A stretch of 5,638 nucleotides of DNA. Origin: Candidatus Segatella violae (GTDB taxonomy: Bacteria > Bacteroidota > Bacteroidia > Bacteroidales > Bacteroidaceae). The stretch is from the NCBI GenBank assembly GCA_002440225.1, contig DJSH01000005.1, positions 1-5,638 of the forward strand, read 5' to 3'. Below, one piece after another: positions 1-5,204 of this stretch (within the stretch, counting starts at the first letter, position 1; each line of letters opens with the position of its first letter). The notes under the pieces were generated by a model. It had not been told where the DNA came from. It made no database searches and saw only the letters and a program-made list of their open reading frames with translations. The translations under genes and the position numbers were made by a program.

Positions 1-17
1 CGGCGTTCACCGAACAC

Positions 18-1133
18 TTACGCTAAGTCGATGTAAGCGGAAACAATCTCGTTTAGCTCCTTCATTTGCTCTTCGTGTAAATAATTCTTCGCAATCGTTA
101 CATCCGACTTCAAAACCTTGCCATCTGGAGCTTGTGCCCAAGAAGTCAAACCCATGTGAGCCTTGGTAGAATCGGCTGATGTATATACGATTTCTGCCGC
201 AGTCTTGCCAGTAATCGCCCAATGCAACTTGTTTTGCACCTTCGCATAGAAGTCTTGCGTGGTAGTGGCATTTTTCTGGTAATCACAAGCCGTGGCGTAG
301 ATGTCCGTTATCTTTTGGTAAGCCATGCGCTCGGATGCACGAATCTCCTGAATGCGCTCCAGCAATTGGTCGAACTTCACTTGTACTTGTTTGCCGCCTT
401 GCTTGAATCGCTCGTCGTCCAAGACGTATCCGTTTCGGATGAATTCACTCAACGTATTGGTTGCCCACTGGCGGAAGCGAGTTGCCTTGTAACTGTTTAC
501 CCGATACCCCACGGCGATAATCATGTCGAGGTTATAGATGTTCGTCTCGTACTTTTTGCCATCCGTGGCAGTTATCCAAGTTTTTTGGACAACTGAGTAC
601 TTATTGAGTTCACCGCTCTCCAAAATTTCGTTGATATGATAGCTTACGGTTCGCACGTCCACCTGGAATATCTCGGCGATTCTCTTCTGGGTAGTCCAGA
701 CGGTATCGCCATCAAAGACGAGCTCTACTCTCAGCTTTCCCTCAGGGTCGGAGAAGAATACCAAGTCTGTATTTGTATAAGTATCAGTGTTTTGCGATGC
801 AACTTGCTTACCTGAGAAGTATTCCAAGGCAGGTAATGCCATCTCTTTCTTGGAACTGAGTGACATGGAGATGAGAAGACAGGCATAGCGAGTGAGGCGA
901 TAAGAATTTTGCTTTCGCATCGCCCCACTGCCTATGGCTACCATTTCGTTGACTTCAACGAAATGGTCTGCTATCTCATATTTATTTTGAATGCATAAAG
1001 ATTTGGCCTTGTCAATCACTTTGCTAAAATTGCGATAATCAGTATATCCTGTTGCTATCGCCAATTCCCTTGCTAGCCAATACTCTTGCCCAGCCTCGTC
1101 AATGTGCTTTATGTTTTCAAATATCTTAATCAT
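18..1133 (-). CDS. rhuM: DinD-like domain fused to RhuM family protein, probably C-terminally truncated
   Basis: The 371-aa product has two parts. Residues 1-110 resemble the N-terminal domain of DNA-damage-inducible protein DinD and BRO-type antirepressors: EYWLARELAIATGY, DYRNF, a VIDKAK helix, DHFVEV, MVAIGSGA and LTRYACLL. Residues 134-371 are the RhuM family. They include a probable helix-turn-helix at 146-171 (WTTQKRIAEIFQVDVRTVSY), the signature NLDMIIAVGYRVNS, FRQWAT and GYVLDDER at 201-242, and VQNKLHWAITGKTAAE at 299-314 followed by MGLTSW and IAKNYL. RhuM was named from a Salmonella pathogenicity island; its biochemical role is unsettled, and homologues often sit beside restriction systems. 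I chose the ATG at 1133, 7 bases after the DUF262 stop, because the DinD-like homology starts there; an ATG at 1160 would overlap that gene. RhuM proteins usually continue some 60-70 residues past the IDLA at which this one stops, so it looks truncated. Family call is firm; function is unknown. Confidence 0.9.
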   Translation of the reverse strand: MIKIFENIKHIDEAGQEYWLARELAIATGYTDYRNFSKVIDKAKSLCIQNKYEIADHFVEVNEMVAIGSGAMRKQNSYRLTRYACLLISMSLSSKKEMALPALEYFSGKQVASQNTDTYTNTDLVFFSDPEGKLRVELVFDGDTVWTTQKRIAEIFQVDVRTVSYHINEILESGELNKYSVVQKTWITATDGKKYETNIYNLDMIIAVGYRVNSYKATRFRQWATNTLSEFIRNGYVLDDERFKQGGKQVQVKFDQLLERIQEIRASERMAYQKITDIYATACDYQKNATTTQDFYAKVQNKLHWAITGKTAAEIVYTSADSTKAHMGLTSWAQAPDGKVLKSDVTIAKNYLHEEQMKELNEIVSAYIDLA

Positions 1134-1140
1134 ATTTATC

Positions 1141-2973
1141 TTAGTTCCCTGGAAAAGCATAAACTTTTGCTAAGTTCTCAACTAAAGCAGAAGTCCTAAT
1201 CTTTATGTCCTCGATAGTCCATGAATCTTTTTGGGCAATTTCTTTATTGATATCAAGCCCATTTTTATATCCAATGAAACGCTTGTTGTCCTTGCTTCGA
1301 CGGTCACGCTTTTCCTCAAAAGACTTATTGCCAAGGGTGCTATTATAACCAGTTATCGTTAAGTTACCAATCTTATGAGTGAATTCATTCAGATATTTCT
1401 TTGCCAATTCCAAATCACCACCGGCAATCATATCCACCCAACATTGAGGAATATTCTCTCCCTCAGGGAATATATGCTCAATAGTCCAAACATAAGTGTT
1501 TTTTGTATTCCTTGCCCAAAGGTCTGTCCATGTTTCTTGAGTCATTGCTGATTCTGCAAGTTTACACAAGATATATCTTGCCGCACCGACATTCTCTTTG
1601 TAAATATCACCTTCAAGACATTTCTTGAATAATTCGTCCGAAGCACAGTTGTTAGGACTACTCAATTCTTCTATGATAATTGTCAATACATCTTTACCCA
1701 TTGGATTTTCATCCTCTATGCGAGCAATTATACTCATGAAAATACGAGTTAGGTCACGAGTGCTTGGATAATCTGTAAGATTACGTCTCACAAAATATTT
1801 ACTCAATAATCCTATAAGGGCATTAATGTCGTTGTCAGATAATTTCAATGTAGCTTGGTATTTCAAGATATACATCAACAGAACATAAGATGGCGCCCCT
1901 TGAATATGGTCAAGGTCTTCAAGTTTGCTCTTGAATACATTATCATCCTGCTCTTGAAGTATCAGCCAAGAATAGAACTTACCACATTCCAATATATCTT
2001 CGAGAAAAAAGTTGAGGTCTTTACCAATCAACTTTTCAAAGATGTTGAGAAGGTTTGATTTGGTTGCAACTATTCCTAAAGGGTCCTTTTTGCGGTCTTT
2101 TTCATTACGGAACGGTTCATTAAGACGATTTTTGAAAGCGTTGTAATATTGACGGAAGAAACGCTCTTGTGTACCGTAATCATCAGACAAATAGGCAAGT
2201 AATTGCTGCCAACGGTTGAAGCAATCATCTGTTGTAAGGTGATTGTTTTCCGCTTTTGCCATAATGAGATTCTTCATCAAGTCTATGGCTGTAAGAGGTG
2301 TACCCCTATTATTTAATGATTCAAACAAGACATATGCATCAGAATGAGATGAGACCTCTATTTTTACAAGCATCGCTTGTTTGAGTTTATCATACTTATC
2401 TAACAAAAAGTCAATCTTACCTTCTGCCTCCATCCCTTCCATTTCTTGGTCTATCAAATACAAGAAATGATAATAACAACGTGCTACCTTTCTTACACCA
2501 AAATAAGGATGTTTTGTCGAAACAGACTTCTTCAAGCCAAGGTCATACATAATGGAGTCAAAATCATCACGATTGTAGTTTTGTACTTGAGGAATCAACT
2601 TCATTTCGTTAGGAGAAATGGTACTCTTTAATGATTTGCGGAGAGAAGGAATGACATCTTCGTCATCCTCGCTTAGATAGTCTTTATTTTCCTTTAGACG
2701 ATTGTATATTGCCGCCAAGAAAAGGCTAATAGTGGTTAGTCGTTGCTGTCCATCAATTACCTCTACATGAGGATTTATAGTATCTCCCAAAGGAATACAA
2801 ATAATAGAGCCAATGAAATATTCAGGATTATTCTCGCTGATGTCGTCATACAACGCATCCCATTCACGATAGCTCCAAGTATATTCACGCTGGTACTTCG
2901 GAATGGAATAATAAAATTTCCCGTCCGAAGCAAAGATTTCATAGATATGATATTTATTTACACTCTGTATCAT
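1141..2973 (-). CDS. DUF262 and DUF1524 (GmrSD-like) domain protein, putative anti-phage nuclease
   Basis: The 610-aa protein has the two-domain layout of GmrSD-type proteins. The N-terminal DUF262 domain shows IPKYQREYTWSYREWD (24-39), FIGSI (53-57) and the hallmark IDGQQRLTT (73-81), the ParB/Srx-like nucleotide-binding and hydrolysis motif; FESLNNRGTPLTAIDLMKNL follows further on. The C-terminal DUF1524 domain has an HNH-like nuclease signature: WTIEHIFPEG (H500), then THKIGNLTITGYNS (H533, N537, N544) and KSFEEK (K555). Known relatives are GmrSD (type IV restriction of glucosylated hydroxymethylcytosine DNA), SspE (sensing phosphorothioated DNA) and BrxU. Both signatures are intact and the length is in the family range, so it is probably active. 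The substrate cannot be read from sequence. The ATG at 2973 is preferred over a TTG at 2982, which would only add MNI. No clear Shine-Dalgarno is seen in the AT-rich 30-base gap upstream. Sampled lines have about 35-43% GC, lower than the flanking genes, consistent with horizontal gain. Confidence 0.92.
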   Translation of the reverse strand: MIQSVNKYHIYEIFASDGKFYYSIPKYQREYTWSYREWDALYDDISENNPEYFIGSIICIPLGDTINPHVEVIDGQQRLTTISLFLAAIYNRLKENKDYLSEDDEDVIPSLRKSLKSTISPNEMKLIPQVQNYNRDDFDSIMYDLGLKKSVSTKHPYFGVRKVARCYYHFLYLIDQEMEGMEAEGKIDFLLDKYDKLKQAMLVKIEVSSHSDAYVLFESLNNRGTPLTAIDLMKNLIMAKAENNHLTTDDCFNRWQQLLAYLSDDYGTQERFFRQYYNAFKNRLNEPFRNEKDRKKDPLGIVATKSNLLNIFEKLIGKDLNFFLEDILECGKFYSWLILQEQDDNVFKSKLEDLDHIQGAPSYVLLMYILKYQATLKLSDNDINALIGLLSKYFVRRNLTDYPSTRDLTRIFMSIIARIEDENPMGKDVLTIIIEELSSPNNCASDELFKKCLEGDIYKENVGAARYILCKLAESAMTQETWTDLWARNTKNTYVWTIEHIFPEGENIPQCWVDMIAGGDLELAKKYLNEFTHKIGNLTITGYNSTLGNKSFEEKRDRRSKDNKRFIGYKNGLDINKEIAQKDSWTIEDIKIRTSALVENLAKVYAFPGN

Positions 2974-3003
2974 AATATTCAAAATTATATTTATACTAAT
3001 CCT

Positions 3004-3210
3004 TTATTGCTTCCCTCTCAATTCCTCTGTCAAGTCATTGACGATATAAGTATCGCTCATCAGATGCAGTCCCAGTTCTTTGTCATGAAGCATACGGCAA
3101 ACATCAGAGTCGTAGAATATTGCCAAAGCTCTGTCGGTCGAAACCTGTAATGTCTCGGCTAACTGGGCGATGATTCTTGCTATTTTATTCCATAATAAGA
3201 AGTCTAACAT
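3004..3210 (-). CDS. DUF3791-like small protein (second copy, S-Y type)
   Basis: This 68-aa protein has a predicted helical first half (NKIARIIAQLAETLQVSTDRALAIFYDSD) and then LHDKELGLHLMSDTYIVNDLTEEL. The pattern, an 'a..fy.S' helix followed by 'L.D...gL..mS..Yi...l.eE', is that of the short DUF3791 proteins common in Bacteroidales and Clostridia. No catalytic residues, signal peptide or membrane segment are visible. It starts 2 bases after the stop of the other DUF3791-like gene, with an AAAAGG site at 3223-3218, seven bases before its ATG, so the two are almost certainly co-translated. In related genomes such pairs usually flank a DUF3990 (ADP-ribosyltransferase-like) gene, as I recall; none is present here. 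An antitoxin or partner role is an inference from that context. Family assignment is by pattern recognition and less secure than for the neighbouring upstream copy. Confidence 0.78.
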   Translation of the reverse strand: MLDFLLWNKIARIIAQLAETLQVSTDRALAIFYDSDVCRMLHDKELGLHLMSDTYIVNDLTEELRGKQ

Positions 3211-3212
3211 GA

Positions 3213-3446
3213 TTATTCCTTTTCCAAATTTTTAAGAGCTTCAACCACATCGTTTGCTACGGCTTCACGGCTTTCGGTATGCAATGTGTCATAGCAATCT
3301 TGGATGAAGCTTTTGATGAGTCCCACCTTCTCCAGTCGTCTTCTCATTTCGGATGGCGATATATTCATCTTTTGCGCCGAAGCCTCAATAGCCAATACTG
3401 TGAATGCAAGGCGGTCGAACTCTGGCGTTCTCTTCATTGTTTCCAT
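3213..3446 (-). CDS. DUF3791-like small protein (first copy, LHT type)
   Basis: This 77-aa protein carries the typical DUF3791 layout. An opening helix with EFDRLAFTVLAIEASAQK (9-26) is followed by MNISPSEMRRRLEKVGLI, then the diagnostic CYDTLHTESRE (51-61), and an acidic end with NDVVEALKNLEKE. It is probably a small helical cytoplasmic protein of unknown biochemical role. There is no export signal. The start could be the ATG at 3446 or the in-frame ATG at 3437 (removing MET); the first gives a 22-base gap to the upstream ATPase gene. The sequence before it is A-rich with no convincing Shine-Dalgarno, as is usual in Bacteroidales. The stop lies 2 bases before the start of the second copy, so the pair behaves as a translational unit. 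DUF3791 genes are often found in toxin-antitoxin-like clusters, which suggests but does not prove such a role. Confidence 0.85.
   Translation of the reverse strand: METMKRTPEFDRLAFTVLAIEASAQKMNISPSEMRRRLEKVGLIKSFIQDCYDTLHTESREAVANDVVEALKNLEKE
3218..3223 (-). promoter_or_regulatory. Shine-Dalgarno-like site of the second DUF3791-like gene
   Basis: AAAAGG on the minus strand lies seven bases before the ATG at 3210 and inside the last codons of the upstream gene. It supports co-translation of the two small genes and fixes the start. Confidence 0.5.
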
Positions 3447-3468
3447 TGTAAGTTTTTCTTTAGAATCT

Positions 3469-5055
3469 TTACTTTACTTCCCACCCATCGATGGTTCCGG
3501 TCTTCGACGAGAAGTTGCAACCTATCTGATGGAGGTGCTTAGGAGTTGTCTCGTATTCCCTCGCATAACCTTTGTCTTGGATTTGCTTGATGGCTGCATC
3601 GGCAGAGCCATCGAGTTTGAATTCGAAAATGTAGATGTCGTTGGAGGTCTCGATGATGCAATCCACTCTGCCTTCGCTCTGCTCTTTCTCTATGAATATG
3701 GTGTAGGAGCTTATCATGCGAAGGATGAGATAGAAAGTGTATTGGAAGTAACGCTCCTTCTCTCGCTCATCGTCCTTGCGGCGCTGGGAATATGGGATGC
3801 TTGCCAGGAAGGACGTGAAGAGCTTCTTCAATTGTTCCAAGTCGCCACTCTCCATCGCATCAATCACTTGGAGAACCCATGAACTTGGACTCTCCTTCGG
3901 CTTCAGGTAACTAGCGGTGAGCAAGGTGATGAAGCCACGGCGCACCTCGTCGTTAGGGAAGTCCAAGAGATAGGAATTGGTCAATCGCTTGTACTTCTTG
4001 ATGGTGAGATAACCACTCTGGTATATCATTGGCAATGGACGCTCCACGTCTGCCTTGTAGTCATCAAAGTCTTGGGTGGTGTAATATTTGCCCACCAATT
4101 CATTGATGTGCTCGTTGCAATGAGCCAAAAGGCGCACGAGATAGGTTGGCGAGCCTGTCTTGAACCAATAATCGTCTATCCACATCTCGTTGAAGGCACG
4201 GAGTACACTGAACGGATTATATACTCCTATCAAACGACGGCTGAAATGATAACCATCGAACTGGCGTTTCAGTTTAGCTTTCATCTCTTCCTCTGTCAAT
4301 TCATATCCTATGGCCATCTCCTTGATTTGCTCCTTGAAGACAGAGTGAAATTCTTCTTCCGTAATACCCAGCAATGTGTCGTATCGGGCAGAGAGGCTGA
4401 TGTCGTCTGGCTGGTTGAAACCACTGAACACGCTGACTTGCGAGAACTTGGTTACGCCTGTGAGCAATACGAACTGGAGATGCTCATCGGCTTCCTTGAA
4501 GACCGAATAGAAACTTTTTAAAGTGTTTCTGTTGTGCTCCTCCAAAGTTATCTTGCTCTCGTTAATGGTGACATACATCTCTAAGTCCATGACATCCAAC
4601 AAAGGCTTGTCATACTCATCTATTAAAACTACGGCACGTTGTCCCGTTTTTTCATGTGCAGCTTTCAGTATAAAGCTGAATCTATCGCCGAGTGTGTCAT
4701 GGAAAGGATCCTTGCCATAAATGATTTCCTGCGATTCAACAAACCCCTTCAAGGTTTTCTCCAGTTCCCCTCCTTCTGTGAAATTCTTTCCATTGAAGTC
4801 AATATGAAACACTGGATATTCCTTCCATTCTTTCTCCAAACCATCTATGGCAAGTCCCTTGAACAACTCTTTCCTGCCTTGGAAATAACATTCGAGGGTA
4901 GATACTAGCAATGACTTCCCGAATCGGCGAGGGCGACTCAGAAAGTAAATTTTGCCGTTATGAACCAAGTCGTAAATCAACTTGGTTTTGTCAATGTAGA
5001 GGTAACCTTCATTGATAATTTGGTCGAAACTCTGTATGCCTATAGGATATTTCAT
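3469..5055 (-). CDS. AAA-ATPase-like / DUF1703 (PD-(D/E)XK nuclease superfamily) protein
   Basis: The 528-aa protein belongs to the AAA-ATPase-like plus PD-(D/E)XK family that is strongly expanded in Bacteroidales. The N-terminus has YPIGIQSFDQIINEGYLYID, then a Walker A loop SRPRRFGKSLL (40-50, with G46, K47, S48) and a Walker B-like VVLIDEYDKPLLD (142-154, D146 and E147). LLTGVTKFSQVSVFSGFN (198-214) and FDGYHF (267-271) are family landmarks. The C-terminus holds the nuclease-like core: GRVDCII (D465) followed by YIFEFK (E478, K480). Length and motifs are complete, so the gene appears intact. Its function is not established; nucleotide binding and DNA cleavage are inferred from the folds. 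It is the first gene after the minus-strand promoter, with AGAAGG four bases before the ATG, and lies 22 bases upstream of the DUF3791 pair. Members are usually scattered singly around a genome, so being first here may be an accident of insertion. Confidence 0.93.
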   Translation of the reverse strand: MKYPIGIQSFDQIINEGYLYIDKTKLIYDLVHNGKIYFLSRPRRFGKSLLVSTLECYFQGRKELFKGLAIDGLEKEWKEYPVFHIDFNGKNFTEGGELEKTLKGFVESQEIIYGKDPFHDTLGDRFSFILKAAHEKTGQRAVVLIDEYDKPLLDVMDLEMYVTINESKITLEEHNRNTLKSFYSVFKEADEHLQFVLLTGVTKFSQVSVFSGFNQPDDISLSARYDTLLGITEEEFHSVFKEQIKEMAIGYELTEEEMKAKLKRQFDGYHFSRRLIGVYNPFSVLRAFNEMWIDDYWFKTGSPTYLVRLLAHCNEHINELVGKYYTTQDFDDYKADVERPLPMIYQSGYLTIKKYKRLTNSYLLDFPNDEVRRGFITLLTASYLKPKESPSSWVLQVIDAMESGDLEQLKKLFTSFLASIPYSQRRKDDEREKERYFQYTFYLILRMISSYTIFIEKEQSEGRVDCIIETSNDIYIFEFKLDGSADAAIKQIQDKGYAREYETTPKHLHQIGCNFSSKTGTIDGWEVK

Positions 5056-5059
5056 ATTG

Positions 5060-5065
5060 CCTTCT
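5060..5065 (-). promoter_or_regulatory. Shine-Dalgarno-like site of the ATPase/DUF1703 gene
   Basis: AGAAGG on the minus strand lies four bases before the ATG at 5055. It is one of only two convincing Shine-Dalgarno-like sites in the cassette and supports that start. The spacing is slightly short. Confidence 0.45.
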
Positions 5066-5080
5066 ATTTAATTTATACTG

Positions 5081-5111
5081 CAAAATTACAAAAAATATCC
5101 ATATTCCCAAA
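5081..5111 (-). promoter_or_regulatory. Bacteroidetes-type promoter of the five-gene minus-strand cassette
   Basis: On the minus strand, TTTG (5111-5108) is followed after exactly 19 bases by TAATTTTG (5088-5081), matching the Bacteroides consensus of TTTG at -33 and TAnnTTTG at -7. Transcription would begin around 5075, giving a leader of about 20 bases before the ATG at 5055. The match and position are seen directly; promoter activity is inferred. Confidence 0.75.
5094..5105. repeat. Short inverted repeat inside the cassette promoter
   Basis: AATAT-CC-ATATT has two perfect 5-base arms around a 2-base centre and sits wholly within the 19-base spacer between the -33 and -7 elements of the minus-strand promoter. 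That is a possible operator position. In AT-rich DNA such a short repeat can arise by chance. Confidence 0.3.
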
Positions 5112-5118
5112 TGTTTGC

Positions 5119-5149
5119 TTGGTTATTTCGTGGAAAATGTGTATTTTTG
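5119..5149 (+). promoter_or_regulatory. Candidate promoter of the C_GCAxxG_C_C gene
   Basis: TATTTTTG at 5142-5149 fits the -7 consensus TAnnTTTG. The -33 element is weak: TTGG at 5119-5122 is correctly spaced (19 bases), while the perfect TTTG at 5114-5117 is 24 bases away. Transcription would start near 5155, leaving a leader of about 50 bases. Confidence 0.55.
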
Positions 5150-5154
5150 CAAGA

Positions 5155-5178
5155 TATAGTAATAATAAGGTATAGTAA
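5155..5178 (+). repeat. Direct repeat TATAGTAA, period 16
   Basis: TATAGTAA occurs at 5155-5162 and again at 5171-5178, exactly 16 bases apart, in the untranslated leader just after the plus-strand -7 box. The repeat itself is seen directly; a role as a regulator site is only a possibility. Confidence 0.4.
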
Positions 5179-5204
5179 CAACAAGAAATAAAATTAAGAA
5201 CGTT

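Noticed and set aside
222..596. Plus-strand open frame of 124 codons
   Set aside because: It is antisense to the conserved RhuM core; the product has no family resemblance.
1134..1160. Earlier ATG at 1160 for the DinD-RhuM gene
   Set aside because: It would overlap the DUF262 gene by 20 bases and adds nine residues with no DinD likeness; the ATG at 1133 is where the homology begins.
1141..2973. Calling the DUF262/DUF1524 protein SspE, BrxU or GmrSD by name
   Set aside because: The domain layout is shared by all three and no partner genes or substrate evidence are in the window, so only the family level is supported.
2974..2982. TTG start at 2982 for the DUF262 gene
   Set aside because: An ATG three codons later matches the normal beginning of DUF262 proteins, and the added residues carry no signal.
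3304..3882. Plus-strand open frame of 192 codons
   Set aside because: It lies opposite the ends of the ATPase/DUF1703 gene and the first DUF3791-like gene, both of which have strong family motifs. Its product resembles no family and it has no promoter or ribosome site.
4072..4521. Plus-strand open frame of 149 codons
   Set aside because: It is antisense to the middle of the intact ATPase/DUF1703 gene and has no recognisable motif.
3469..5055. Treating the ATPase/DUF1703 gene as a transposase or mobile element
   Set aside because: The family is repeated many times in Bacteroidales genomes, but there are no terminal inverted repeats, target duplications or transposase motifs here.
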